DNA of 64,000 nucleotides, from assembly GCA_029747015.1 (NCBI GenBank), contig JAKOGI010001960.1:1-64000 (forward strand), in the 5' to 3' direction. Under the pieces are notes generated by a model, which worked only from the letters and a program-made list of their open reading frames with translations, was not told where the DNA came from and ran no database searches. A program made the position numbers and the translations under genes. Shown here one piece after another: positions 43,778-55,760 of this stretch. Position 1 is the first letter of the stretch, and every line of letters starts with the position of its first letter. Source of the DNA: Carnegiea gigantea. Its lineage: Eukaryota > Streptophyta > Magnoliopsida > Caryophyllales > Cactaceae.

Positions 43778-45224
43778 TTATTTTCTCCCCAGAATTCTCA
43801 TCACTCTCCTCATTAAGCCAAAACCCTTCTTGTGTTTCGTACACATCATCCTTATCGCTTTCCCATAGGCCATATACATCTGACTATTGCACTGGGATAT
43901 AGACCTCAGGCCTTGATTCACTAACACTTTGTATATATCTTCAAGGGTCCCAGTTATCCCTAGGATTGCTAGTAATAATAAAAATGCTTTCATTGTTTGG
44001 CTTTCGAGCAATCTTAAGCAAAGGTAGTTACCCTGACTTGAACATTTGCTCCAACCTATTCTTGAAGGTCTAGTAATCCTTAGTGTCATGGTCACTGGCC
44101 CGATGATAGTTGTAGTACTTGGTGGAGTCAAAGTTCTTTCTCTACCTTGTTGCTTCAATCTTTGGTTTATTTTTAGGGGGACAATCATCCCCCCTAGCTA
44201 GCAATTGTTCTACAACCTGCGCATCAGTAGTCCCAATGGGGGTGTACTCCATGTAGCAATTTCTCGTATGCACCTCTTTAATGGATGAACCACTAACTTT
44301 CTTTTCTTTATTCTACCAGGTTCTTTTCCAGCCAGTTTTAGCAGGTGTTTCCCTAGCTAGGTCCTCTTCTACTAATATCCTTACGTTCCTTATTATGAAG
44401 AATTTTGCAAGGGACTAGATCATAGGTGTTGCCTATACGTGGGCTGTGAGCTCCCAGTGAATAATCTCACCTGGTCAGCTTCTGAGGGTCAGTCCACCAT
44501 ATAGGTGGCCTTTGCTCTACATTTAGCAAGATAGCCAGATAAGCCTTCTCTTTCCTCGTGTTTTATGAGCTCTAATTCCCTAAGAGTGATTAGGAGGTTA
44601 GTATTGTATGAACACTGATGTAAGAACTCTAGGCGTAAATCTTCCTAATTTGTGACCTTTCATGGGTCCCATGGCATTGTGCCACCTCATGACGTCTTTA
44701 TCAAAAGTCTAGGGAAATATAAGGTGAAAGAGGTGTTTTTTAATCCCATTCAGAGTCATGTCACTGACAAAGTTCCTGACATGATGATTAGGGTTTTTGG
44801 TTTCATGGAATTTGATATATGGCATAGCAAACTTAGGAGGCAACTACCCTTTCGGGATGGTAGTGACTCTGGTATAATCATTAGAACCATTATTAAACAT
44901 AAAGGATTCTTTCAGTAATTATTCTATACGATCCGCCCATGAATCCATAGGAGGAGTGCTTTTTTTGCTCCTCTTCTTCCTTTTTCATAGTTTCAGGTTT
45001 TTCCCCTTATCTTCCCCTTCTTCCTCATCATCAGCTCCTTTGCCATAAAGTTCTTTGTCGTGATCTTGGAGTGCAATAACCATTGTTTCTATGCTTTTGT
45101 CACTTTCATTCATCCTAGCCTGTATCTTTCCATGCACCTTTAGGACTTGAGCTATCTTATTACTATTTCCAGCCATTGGAATCAGTGTTGTGTTAGACTT
45201 GGACTTGGACTTGGTTCTTGACAT
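43778..45224 (-). pseudogene. Tat gag remnant
   Basis: The probable start is the ATG at 45224 (minus), opening MSRTKSKSKSNTTLIPMAGN and an acidic DDEEEGEDKGK stretch. Later pieces read RELELIKHEEREGLSGYLAK and CRAKATYMVD, the gag-core end, and toward 44100 YYNYHRASDHDTKDYQTFKN and RLEQMF, the Cys/His-type motif seen after gag in Tat elements but with its Cys replaced. A minus-strand frame remains open from 44188 to 43778 in the wrong register. Numerous stops make it a pseudogene. It would encode the capsid protein. Confidence 0.68.
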
Positions 45225-46435
45225 ATTAGGTGGAGTTTCCTCTTATTGTTCTCATGAGAGAAGTCTCACGGTTTATGGACTTCATTTATACCCTTTCTTT
45301 ACGCTGCTTATCCTAGTTGACAACATAGAGTGCTCAGGATTAGCTCGTATGGGTGCTTTTTATTAATAACACTACATGAACCATACAAACTTATGGACGG
45401 AATTCTAAGACTTAAAGACCAGAATTCAATTTTATGTTATGAATGCAGATCCTGAAGGGAAAGAGGCCTATCCTGACTTCCTAATTGGATCTCAATCGGG
45501 TTTTATCCAGACTCAAATTTTATCCTTTGTTTATTCAGACTCTCCACTAGACTTTTATGCGTGCAAATTGACAGACTCTGGGAACTAGACCCTAATGGAT
45601 CCCGACTGTAGTATGGGCTGGACACATACTCTAAAAATGCTCCAGACATAGACTACCAACTATTTTTTTTTTTTTTAGGACAGTCTCCGTTACGATTCTT
45701 TTTTTTATTAATACCAAAACTGGTTCTCCTAGACTAGAGTTAGAACGGGTTATAGATCAAGAGTCATGTTAGGACTCAATTGGCCCGCAAACAATTTTGG
45801 TTCCTAATTCGATTTCTAGGATTGTCTTTTTTTAACCAAAGCTGGTACTTTAAATTGGAGTTAGAACCTTTCGGATTCTGAATCAAGAGTCCTATTAGGA
45901 CTAAATTGGGCCAAAAACTGTTTTGGTTCCTAATCCAATTCCTAGATTCAGTTTTTCCTAATCTGGGCTCTTCTAAGACTCACAATATCAATGCAAAGTC
46001 CTTTGTGCTAAAGAAATTAAATCATAGAAGGTCACATTGCATTCCAAATTGTGCACATGAGTTCCAACCTAAATAAAAGTTCTATGTTAAATAAGTTTTA
46101 GGTCAGGTGTAGAACAGTCCTCTCACAATCCAACACTTTGTGCACGACCAATGGGGTGCATATATGGTATGACTAGAATGTTTTGGTTGCTTCCCCAAGT
46201 CTTAGGCACTAGGAAAGTGTGTCGTGGGTAGGTGAAGCAATTGCCTGCTCAGTTGAAAGTCTAAATGGACCCACCGATTTACCATCCACTTTTCTGAGGG
46301 ATAGAATCAAGGTTTTGCCTAAAGACCTTGTTGATCACCAATAAACAACGTCTTATAATGCCAGTACGACTAATACAAGTACAATTTAGATAATTTCCCA
46401 CATTAAAGTTCAAATCTCACTGTCTTAAGAAAACT
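45225..46435. other. Tat 5' leader; imperfect tandem duplication
   Basis: Noncoding leader between the primer site and gag. Two units of about 125 bp (near 45712-45835 and 45836-45962) share TAGAGTTAGAAC, AATCAAGAGTC, TTAGGACT and TTTTGGTTCCTAATC. No gene seen. Confidence 0.65.
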
Positions 46436-46453
46436 TCCCCAGTGGAGTCTCCA
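46436..46453 (-). promoter_or_regulatory. Primer-binding-like site of the Tat element
   Basis: The minus strand reads TGGAGACTCCACTGGGGA, the kind of TGG-initial word found after the 5' LTR of Tat/Ogre elements. With two flanking bases it is also a perfect 7-bp inverted repeat (AGTGGAG-A-CTCCACT). The tRNA is not identified. Confidence 0.5.
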
Positions 46454-46476
46454 CTATAAGGATCCACCTCCTCGGG

Positions 46477-48297
46477 TGTGCGATCCCCCACAAATGGTCG
46501 AGCTTATGTGCTAGATGTTTTATATTTTTCTAGAAGTAAAATTCAATTATTATTTTTTTATAGAAATTAGCAAGGCAGAAGTAGGGCTGTGGAAATATAG
46601 GGGAATGGGCCTTGGGCCTAACCAAAGAGCCCAGCTGGGTTTCTTAGGCAGGACCAAGTTCAATCCCCTGCGATTAGGCCTTGACATCCTCTTTAACCTG
46701 ACCTAGAATATGGGTGCAAGTCTTATCCACTTGGGTGGGTTCCTAGGCCAGATCAGACTCCCTCATTCTGGTTTAGGTAGATTCCACTGCCTTGGTACGA
46801 ATCTGTTTTCCCAACTCTAGCAATGTAGGAAAAGATACTAAATGAAACCGTAAAAAAACGTTAATCTTTAACTATATAGAGTCGCTAGTGAGTTTTGGAA
46901 AAACTTATAGACCATGACACCTTTCGAAGTAGATCATACCGATAGGACATCGAAGGGATGGCGAGGGGACAAATTGAAGCTACTTCAAAAGAATTGTGTA
47001 AAGGCCCTCAAGCAATCCCTAGTGTGGCGGCCATCATGACTCTTTGGTTTGGAATCAAGGCTCTAGATCTGAGGGTGATGGTACGGTGATGCAAGGAGAT
47101 GTATCTCATCACCGCCCGTCATCGCTAATGGCATTTACTATTTAAAACGAGATATTAATACTTAATCATACTAACATATAGTCATGCAACAAATTAGAAT
47201 TATTTATATAATCAAAACACAATGTCATCTAAAAGTAGGCAAAAGAAAAATTGTTCAGAGTATAATAGGGGCAGGAACTACGTAAGGATTACATCTTTGG
47301 TAATTTAGAATCTACAATCATTAAAAAAAAAAAATTAGAGTAGAAGAGTAGAGAAAGATAGAGTCTTTGCCCTTAAGATAACCCACTAAATTTGCCTAGT
47401 GATGCCTTTTTAATTGATGACTTGATTCTCTCTCTTACAATGCCTCCTACGCATGGAGTATTTCTCTCCTAAATTTTGATGCTCTCCTCTCTCTATTTTG
47501 ATTTTTTTGAGGCCAATTTGATTTGATCTCTAGCTGAGAGAAACTTTTTGATATCTAATTCATGCCAACTTGATGCCTTTAACCCATAGGGGTAGCCCCT
47601 TATTTATAGTGGTTGACGGGATAGTCCAAATCGGTGCAGAGAAATAAGACCTAATCCTAGTCTCATTAAGGTTAATCTAAATTGGCACACTAATTCAGCT
47701 AAGATTCTGACTAATAAGTATTGATAAACTAATCAGTCCAGAATTCTAGTTAATTAATCCTATTTAGCCAGAAATAGACTAGAAGATATGGATCTGGGTC
47801 GGGTTCCCAGCTAAAGAACCTAGCCCGATCTTCGAAGTGGGAACCTGACCACGTTCTTGGGCTGGGCCCCAGACAATCTAATTTGTCTTGACCAAAACTT
47901 TCAGGTCCGTCCTCTATTTTGGGTGATTCTTTGTTTACTTGCAAGATTATTGAGTCTAGTTCAAATTAAGCTAATTTCATAATTTTAGATAAGTGTGGAA
48001 TAAGATATAAGCAAAATAGTGAACATGTGTCTTTTTTAGCAGAAGCTCAAATATTCAACTTATATCTTTGTTGCTTATCGGACTTTGGTGCATAATATGA
48101 CATTAGGAAGTTATTTAATAGAGAATGTCGATAATGATACTGAACAATCTTGTACTACCTAGAGTGGGCTCAGGCTCTATTAGCGTTTTGGACTCAAATT
48201 CAAAGATTACTCTATTGGGCCCCTAAATATACAAGTTGGGGTATAGTTTTCAGCGTTGGGCAATTAAAAAATAAGATGCCATTTTTGGGCTTCTACA
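46477..48297 (-). repeat. 5' LTR of the Tat element
   Basis: Minus strand from TGTAGAAGCCC (48297) to approximately GATCGCACA (46477); the downstream end is placed by the TG/CA rule and the primer site and may be off by 20-25 bases. About 1.8 kb, matching 57-1949. TATAAATA on the minus strand at 47602-47609. Open frames on either strand are not supported as genes. Confidence 0.8.
47602..47609 (-). promoter_or_regulatory. TATA box of the Tat 5' LTR
   Basis: TATAAATA on the minus strand in a block (ACTATAAATAAGGGGCTACC) conserved in the 3' LTR at 1139-1146. Confidence 0.6.
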
Positions 48298-48789
48298 CTT
48301 ACAAAAAGGTACCAGCCATGAACAACTCCCAAAAATGTTAACAATCATCAAGCATACATATCCTATTCTATCAGTATAACTTGGGTATGTACAAATCCAC
48401 AAAATAGGGTTGTCCCTATGAATCCTAACTGACGCTAATCCAATAACAAAAGGCTTGATGCTGAGATTGCTTACATTGTTAATCATCCAAAAAGCTCCTT
48501 TTAGTTTGAACATAAGAGAAACTACATGTGCTGGGAAGCGAAATAAAGTAATTACGATTTGATATAGTAGATTTGAAAAAAAAGGTAGGGTGTCACCTTA
48601 AGACTGAAATCCAAAAAAAACCCATATCCCCTCATCTGATGCAGTGGCTGTAAAATGAGTGAAATTAATTAAAACATAATGATGTCTGGAGTAAGATAAA
48701 AAGAGAAGGGCATGTTGCCCTCGTTGTGTCTTGATTGTGGCTAAGATGGCTGGACTGAGGTGGCTAAAAGGAGAAGATAATCAAGTGTG
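48298..48789. other. Sequence between the Tat LTR and the MULE coding remnant; nothing recognised
   Basis: AT-rich sequence to the right of the Tat insertion point. It would be downstream of the MULE transposase and may contain its terminal region, but no terminal inverted repeat can be paired within the window. Confidence 0.4.
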
Positions 48790-51028
48790 AAGTCTTTTGT
48801 CTCTTCTTTGATGCATTGTCCCTCCTTGGGTGGTCTTCCTCTTGGCCTCTTTCCTTCCACATTTCTAGGCTTCATCAACTTCTTTGTTCTGATGAGCAGT
48901 GCCCCTTTTTGGCCTATTATGGATTATACAGTTGTGCCTAAATTGATGATAAATGTTGCACTTGTAAGTGGTTAATTTCTAGAATTGGGCTCCCTTAGTC
49001 ACATCTTTTCTTCTAGACGTCCTAAGCCTTCTTGACCCTCTATTTTCACTAGTGGTGGCCCTAACTTAGGCATATTCCTATGCTACCAGAAACCTAGGCC
49101 TGGAATGAGGTGTCTCATTGCATCATAGGCTTGTTTGTATTTTTCAATGGAGTATACATCATCCACAAAATCTTCTAGGTTTTTGCCATCCCTGATGATG
49201 CACCTTATGGAATGTTTGTGTAAATTTCCAAATATATCCCAAACCATGCAATCACAATGTCTAGTGGTGGGATTAACTATGAAGCTTGTCATTTCATTAA
49301 CAATATTAAACTACCCCCTCTAGCATGTACAATAATGCAGTGTCTGCTATCAATTTCTAGCGTCAATAGCATAGTCCTAATCCTAGCGCATATGTTCCCA
49401 GACCATTCTTGACAAACCTTAGATCTTTTAGCTATGGTAGACATCAATCTCTTCCCCATATGCTCAAGTAAAGACATAACATGCTTGTGTCTGAACTTCT
49501 CAATCTGGGTATTGAAACTTTTAACAAAATTTATAGTGTTGTCTTGCACTTTAATGCTAGGGTCAAATACATACCTTACCTAATGTTCTAAGGGTTTTTT
49601 CATAAGCCAAGTGTAGGCATCCTCACTATCTTTCTGAATAGCCTCTATGGCTTTGTGATGGACAGAATGATTGTAAGTGTTAGCTACTGTGCAATATAGG
49701 TTGTGAAGCTTGACACCTAAACAAAATATTTATAAAAAAATTAAAAAAATTCGTCAACAATTGTATTAATGTCAAACATCATGCCCTGTAACACCAGCTA
49801 TTGGCCTTAATGGTAAACAAAATAGCCTGTAATGCTACTCCATGCACAATATCTCAGACTAGGGATGGGCATGAGGCAGGTTCGGGGCGGGTTGAGCGAT
49901 ACCCACACCAGTACCCATTTTCAAAAGTCATACCCATACCCATACCCATACCCATCGGGTTTTTCGGGTTTATGGGTTTTATTTAGGTATATATAGAGTG
50001 TGTAAAGTGTCACTCATATTCAACTCATATTTGCATACGCGATATATTTGATTGGCAATTTCAAGCGACGCAACTAAAATTCATGTCGGATAAACTCACG
50101 GAAGTTAAAAATGTATAACAATTTAATTTTTTATTTCTGCATAAATAAACACTATACACTTAGAGTTTCATGCCAAACATTTATTTTTGGATTTTACCGT
50201 ATTTTAGTCCCCTTCTACTAGCAAATCGGGTACACAATCGGGTATGGGTTTTCAGAATCCATACCCATACCCATTCCCATGCCCATTTTCAAACACAATA
50301 CCCATAACCGCCCCGTACCCATTTTTTACAAGTTTTCGTACCCATACCCGCTATAAATGGGGCGGGTTTGGGGCGGGTTGTTGGGGTTCGGGTGCAACTC
50401 CCATCCCTAAGAATATCCTATAACCTAGTCAGTGTTACACTTTTGCTTGGTACATGAAGAATCTCTTCTAAAGTTTCTATAACAATGAATTGAACAAATT
50501 CTTCTTAAAGAGTTTGCAAACACCTTCGCCATAGCCTTCATCAAACTCTACACAGATGGTAAACCAAAGTAACTAGTCATGCATAATATGATAACAAAAT
50601 ATGTTAGAATAAAAGATAGGTATACCAATGGGGTGTCTATCAGATTGAATGTAAATCTTAAAGTGTCTTCATTGAAGAAGCACATTTTAATGCTTCGAAA
50701 AAGTACAACCAGTTGACCTTGTTTCCTTCTTGAATAACTACATATGCCAATGAAAAGTGGCATTGTTTCCATCTATTGCCATAGCAACCAAAAGAACCCC
50801 TTTACAAGGCACTTGCAAGAAGTAGCCATCAACCCTAATGAATGTCCTACATCTCCTTAGAAAAGCAGTAATCATTACCTCAAATGAAATGAAAATCCTT
50901 TTGAAAAGTTGAGTACCATTTGAATTTTGGGATATACATGAACAGATGGACCCTGGATTCTTTGCCCTAATTTCCTCAATGTACTCTAGCAATCTAGCAT
51001 AAGAATCATAGTGCCTGCCTTTAGCCAA
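48790..51028 (-). pseudogene. Mutator-like (MULE) transposase remnant
   Basis: Minus-strand pieces in the order of a MURA-type transposase. Start side (51028-50738): HYDSYARLLEYIEEIRAKNP then RRCRTFIRVDGYFLQVPCKG and AMAIDGNNATFHW, the first part of the MULE catalytic domain including its Asp (VDG). C-terminal side (49549-49083): NFVKSFNTQIEKFRHKHVMS, ICARIRTMLL and FIVNPTTRHCDCMVWDIFGN with LHKHSIRCIIRDGKN, the SWIM zinc finger (CxC..HxH-like), and IEKYKQAYDAMRHLIPGLG. Beyond, about 48860-48800, KRPRGRPPK looks like the AT-hook found at MULE C termini. The middle is disrupted by an hAT-like MITE and by stops; the N terminus is cut by the LTR at 51046. Confidence 0.75.
49860..50409. mobile_element. 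hAT-like MITE
   Basis: Begins TAGGGATGGGCA and ends CCCATCCCTA, an inverted repeat of at least 10 bp, with GC-rich subterminal GGGGCGGGTT at both ends and ACCCAT repeats inside (near 49925-49955, 50260-50290, 50338-50350). TAGGGATGG termini with GGGT/ACCC-rich subtermini are typical of hAT-derived MITEs in plants. An exact 8-bp duplication directly at these ends is not seen; AATATCTC (left) and AATATCCT (right) lie a few bases outside and are a degenerate candidate. No coding capacity. It splits the MULE remnant. Confidence 0.7.
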
Positions 51029-51045
51029 TCCTTCATCAACCTATT

Positions 51046-54000
51046 TGTAACACCCGGAACATCCCGAACCTAAAATCATGCTAATTACCTCGCATTATAT
51101 TAATCATGAATTAATCAAGTTGAGCACCGCATTTCATTTTAGGTTTTCATACGTGTGTGTTAATTTATGCAACTACATGTTGAAACGACACAGTGGCTTT
51201 AAAATGGATCTCATTACACACCCGAATAAGTGATTCGAATATTCATTAAAGACTCAAATGCTAACAGAAAAAAATATATATTAGCCCAATTATTGAGTGA
51301 GTGATTTTGGAAATAGCAAAAATGTAAATAATCATATATACATAAATAAATACATCAACAATGCAACAATAATAATAAAATAAAGTATATATATGTACGG
51401 AAAATTGTGAGTAATAATTAGAAAAAAATTCTTCTTCCAAAACTTCACCCCCAAATGCTGTAAAATTTAATTCACAAATTTTAGTGAAGAAATTAGTCCC
51501 AAAAATATATAGACGCATATATAAATTGAAAAAAAAAAGTGGAGAGGTGGATGATTAGGATGACCTATGAAGAACCTAGATCACTAAAGGAATAAGGAGA
51601 TAGAATCAGAAAAAAAAAGAAGAAGAAGAAAGTAATAATAAAAGTAAACCAAACTAAAAAAAAAAAACCCCCCCACTTGAATTCACCAAAAAAAAAAACA
51701 AAAACCCCAACTCGTAAAACCCCCTTGCCCAGCAAAAATAGAGCCCTCCTCCCTTGTCTATCTGCATGCATGTCCACTGCCGGCCTGGCCACCGAATGCC
51801 GTCTAGCCACCGACCGTCGACCAGTGGGACCGCGACCAACCCCTACCCAGCGACACCACCTTCTCCATCTCCATATCTTGCTCTATTTGGGCTAAAAAGA
51901 TGAAACCCTAACTTTTCATAAACTAGATTTTTGGTTGTTTTAGGATTGAATTTCTGTATTAAGTGATGTATTTAGCTTTAGTAAGTATCAATTTCTAATT
52001 TCCTTGAATTTTTAGGGTATTGGAAATGAACTTGGGAGGCTGGGATATTGAGGGGGAATGTGGTGAGCGAGGGTTTGGAGATTATGTTCGATTTTATTTT
52101 TTTTATGATGATTTGATGATGTTTTGATTAATTCTAAGGAATGACTGAATGAAATGAATAGGTTATGTAAATTGGATGTGTATGCTATGTCGTGAGTGGT
52201 GATCGGAGCTTGTGAGTTGGGTGTAATGATTTGGCTTGATTATGCTATTTTGATGGTGTCAAGATTAATTTTAATGCATATTTGAAGGAGCATAAAGAGA
52301 AATATTTGTTGGATGGGTGAGTTGTGGCCATGAGCTTGATGGTTCAAGGTTTATGGCTTGAATGAAGTTTAAATTAATTATGTTGATTTATTAGTGTCTA
52401 AACGAATTAACTGATGAACAATAGATATAAATGTATATATGTCTATAAGGTTAATGTGTAGAAGCATACTATGAACTTAGCAGCCAATGATGATGGAGGA
52501 GAAGAAGAGGGAAGACAATAAAAGGGCCTTGGGTGCTTTCAAGTTTTAAGCTAGATGTGAAACTTAATGAAGCTACAAAACTGGGATGATGAAGGAGTGA
52601 GGATGTTTAGTTAGTACTCTTGATGTTTTTGGATTAATATGGGTTAGTGACTTAACGTAGAAGAGTCAGTAGCATGAGGGTTTAATAATGATTTCGGTAA
52701 ATAAATAACGACACTTCTAACAATACGCTACTAACGATATTGTTATACCAATGAATGCGACAAAAGTATTAATATTCATGAAGTTTTAAGAGTAACTACA
52801 CCACTACTACTATTAATAACAACAATCATAATCAAGAACGCCGCTAATCCTTGCAATCGAGACAAGTAAACGATATTAACAAGCTCATAATAACATAACA
52901 ATTCAAATGACAATGACGATAATGTTGTTAATAATGAACATAAGATGAGTCACACCATTATGCTACTATAACATTCATTAAACGAGCGTTAGCAATATGA
53001 AGGAGAGGAATAAAAACAAAAATAAAATAGAACCAAATTAATTTAATAATAATTGTTATGCGAACAATAAAAGGAGAGGTCAAGGGAATTCAACTTATTC
53101 CTTAAGTCAAGAAATTTAATAAAACTTCTTAATTTGTTTAAATTATTAAAAAAAATTACATATTTAAGCAGAAGCACGGCCACTTCTTTCTCTTCAAGCT
53201 GCCAGCAAACAATTGTCGCTCAAAAGGAGAGAAACTTTCAAAGACCAGGTACGTACATTGTATGTGCTCTTGAAAACTCACATGTTTCTCAAACTATACA
53301 AAATCAATATAATGTTCACATACTGATTTATTTTGTGCAATGTTTGTCACCTAAGCAAGTGGCTCCAACAATTATCAATCATCAAGGCTTATGCCCTTCA
53401 ATTTAATCATGCGATTACAACTTAGGCTTCTCGACTGGCCTGAGATGTGTGCACCTATTTCAATATCGCTTCAGACGTGAACAGGGGTCCACTTTCAGAT
53501 AATAACTGACAAATCAACTTTACTTACACATATTCTCTATCCTGTTTACAAAACAAACTGTTTTAAAATGCAGGCGCCTAACTAATTAAACTCAAAGCTT
53601 ATTTTACTGCATAGGGATGTACGTGCTGAACTTCGGCTCATTATTCAAATATTTTTATGTTTTCTATTTTAGGTAAGAGATCAGTGAACATTCCTCATCC
53701 TGCCAAGCTGGAGGATAACATGAAATGAAAGAGAGTTTCCAATCGTTTTGCTGACGATTCACTAGCTAAATGCTTATAATGATTTACAGGCTAGCACCCC
53801 TAAAACCTATTGGTTGTATATTCTTTTAGACGTTATGTTTATTAGTATTTGATAGTTACACGTTAAGTTATCAAGTGTATCATGAGTTAAACAGGTTGTC
53901 GAATGTATGTTTATTTCCAATGTTGGTAAATATGGTGATGATGTAGGTAACACATTGTATAGGTAGTTCAAGTAGCCTTGTTCCGTTATGGAATGACGGT

Positions 54001-54091
54001 AATGCCTCCAATCAAGAGACTTCTGCTGCAAACCAATAATAAACAAGTAATTAAGTTGGAATAATCAGACATTAGGGATTGAGGGGTTACA
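51046..54091 (+). repeat. First LTR of the right Tekay array
   Basis: TGTAACACCCGGAACATCCC to ..GATTGAGGGGTTACA, 3046 bp. It aligns along its whole length with 59222-62252 with roughly 8-10% differences by eye. A TATATAAA at 51518 is a weak promoter candidate. Contained open frames are shadows. Confidence 0.88.
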
Positions 54092-54095
54092 GTTG

Positions 54096-54108
54096 TGGTA
54101 TCAGACCC
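54096..54108 (+). promoter_or_regulatory. Primer-binding site of the right Tekay array, unit 1
   Basis: TGGTATCAGACCC, one base from the usual tRNA-Met word (AGAGCC to AGACCC), four bases after the LTR; identical up to the last base in unit 2 at 62257-62269. Confidence 0.8.
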
Positions 54109-54174
54109 AGGATAGCGAATCACTGTGAGCAGTAGAATGTTCGAGAGTTAGGTTGTGAGGATTCAGATATAGAG

Positions 54175-54255
54175 ATGACTGATGCTAGTAGTGAGACAAG
54201 CGAGGGGGACGATGATTCCTCTTGCTTTGATTACGATCAGTCACAGGATAATTAG
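54175..54255 (+). CDS. 26-codon acidic upstream ORF (unit 1)
   Basis: ATG to TAG, encoding MTDASSETSEGDDDSSCFDY then DQSQDN. It lies in the leader about 80 bp after the primer site and 415 bp before gag. The same ORF, same length and frame, is present in unit 2 (62336-62416) with five amino-acid changes. No known family. It may be a translated uORF or the stub of a longer acidic ORF like that in the other Tekay family. Confidence 0.4.
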   Translation: MTDASSETSEGDDDSSCFDYDQSQDN

Positions 54256-54669
54256 AGTTGACCTCGCTTAGTTCATGTTTCAGGCTTTGATTTTTGGATA
54301 TATGTGCAATACAGTTGGTGAGAGTCATATTCTTCTTGCGCATGGTGGGTATATATATGATGTATATAGGTAAGCTAATGTAATCAAGTATGATGATTTA
54401 ATCCGCCTTTTCTTTTTGGTTTAGGGTGGACTTGATTTAGGGGATGACCCTAGTTAGTAGGTGAAAAGGGGGACTATGTCGAGAATCTCAGCTAGAATGC
54501 AGAAATGCTAACATGATGTATTACAACATTCTTTTGGTGGTCTCTATATATAAACGTATATGCAATGAAAGTAGTGTTTGAATTAAATTATGATTTGATT
54601 TTGAGTTATTGCTGCCTTACCATATTGTCATGCAAATCTAAATAATAAATTTCGTTTATATGATTCAAA
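54256..54669. other. Leader of right Tekay array, unit 1; no gene
   Basis: AT-rich leader between the acidic uORF and the gag ATG. A TATATATGATGTATATAGG stretch near 54350 is conserved in unit 2. No coding features. Confidence 0.55.
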
Positions 54670-55760
54670 ATGTCAGAGTCTATAGACAATAATTTGAATA
54701 GCAATAAAGGTGAGACTTAGAGATTAAGCAACCAAGCAAGCGAAATCCCTAGCAAAACCCTAGTGGAGGTCTAACAGTAGCTCTAGAAGTATCTAGCAAT
54801 GTGGACAGTCCGGATTACTGGAAAAATTTAGTAATCTAGCTGATGAAGAGGATTCTCCCTATATCCCCTGTACCTCCTGAAAACCCTCCAAAGTCTGATA
54901 AAGTAGCTGATAGTGTAGCTCAACACAACCTTAAGGTTTGCGATGGTAAACTTGATCTTGTAGAACTGAAAGATTGGATTAGGGGAATGGAAAAGATATT
55001 TACAATAGTTAAAGTACTTGAGGAGCAAAAGGTGAACATGAGGACATTCTGGCTAGTGAAGCAGATATTTGGTGGATCAGGGTAACGACTAAGCTACCAT
55101 AACCTGAGCTTATCTGGGCTAAATTTCTTGAGGAACTTAAGGCTAAGTTTTATCCAATCACAATTCAACGACAAAAGGAGAAGGAATTCATGGAGTTAAA
55201 GATGAGGGGTAATATGATAAAGATGCAATATGCAAGTAAGTTCACTGAGTTATCAAGATTTACTCCAGACTTTGTGACATCTAAGAGGCTGAAAATGAGA
55301 AGGTTTAAGGAAGATTTAGGTTTTCATATTCAAAATCAGTTAGTTGGTCAACTAACTCAGACTTATCAGGAGTTGCATGAAAGAACTATTGAAGAGCGAA
55401 CTGAGGGCTTTGAACCCGAGAAACTAGAAGAGGAAGTGAAACGATCGTGGGACATCAAGCGAGAGCATAGTTTAGAAGAAACCTACTGCTGGAGCTACTA
55501 AAGGTCATCCAGCGGCTGCAACGGAACTTTGCGCCAGGTGTGGCACTATAAACCATACTGCAGTTGAGTGCCACGTGGGTACTAACAAGTGCATGTGGTG
55601 TGTAAGCCTCGATCATTCGATTACCACTTGCTCTAGAAGACAGAAGGCTATAAAAAAGGGAGTTACAAGGCCTGTACCACCTCCACGTTAGGGAACCCTA
55701 CCCTTTAAACCCCTAATGGCAGAACAAGCTTACGTAATGAGCAAAAAGGAAGCTACAATT
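54670..55760 (+). pseudogene. Gag remnant, right Tekay array unit 1
   Basis: The probable start is ATG 54670 (MSESIDNNLNSNKGET, then a stop). The core has LVELKDWIRGMEKIFTIVKV, and 55190-55501 reads MQYASKFTELSRFTPDF, RFKEDLGFHIQNQLVGQ and LEEEVKRSWDIKREHS. In the next frame are two full zinc knuckles, CARCGTINHTAVEC and CMWCVSLDHSITTC (55530-55631), both C-x2-C-x4-H-x4-C. Stops and frameshifts separate the parts. A capsid/nucleocapsid protein when intact. Confidence 0.75.

Larger units (their letters stand above)
1..48297 (-). mobile_element. Tat-lineage Ty3/Gypsy retrotransposon, nested and truncated by window start
   Basis: A minus-strand element bounded on the right by a 5' LTR ending at 48297 and on the left by the matching 3' LTR (1-1949, cut by the window). 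Reading minus: LTR, primer-binding-like site, leader, gag (45224 leftward), protease (about 43.4 kb), RT, RNase H, a second RNase H, integrase (18.3 to 15.1 kb), about 6 kb of extra 3' sequence with antisense gene remnants, polypurine tract, LTR. The dual RNase H, the long 3' region and the antisense genes are hallmarks of the Tat clade. It is split by insertions at 7887-14522 and 18440-42320. Removing these leaves roughly 17-18 kb. The LTRs differ at many sites (roughly 15% by eye) and every frame is broken, so this is an old copy. The target duplication cannot be tested because the left end is outside the window. Confidence 0.85.

Noticed and set aside
49920..50350. ACCCAT runs considered as telomere-like repeat
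   Set aside because: Plant telomere repeat is CCCTAAA; these words are typical of the hAT MITE interior.
51565..51839. Minus-strand ORFs with Phe/Val runs, also at 59822-60040
   Set aside because: Produced by A-rich stretches in the LTR of the right Tekay array; frames differ between copies.
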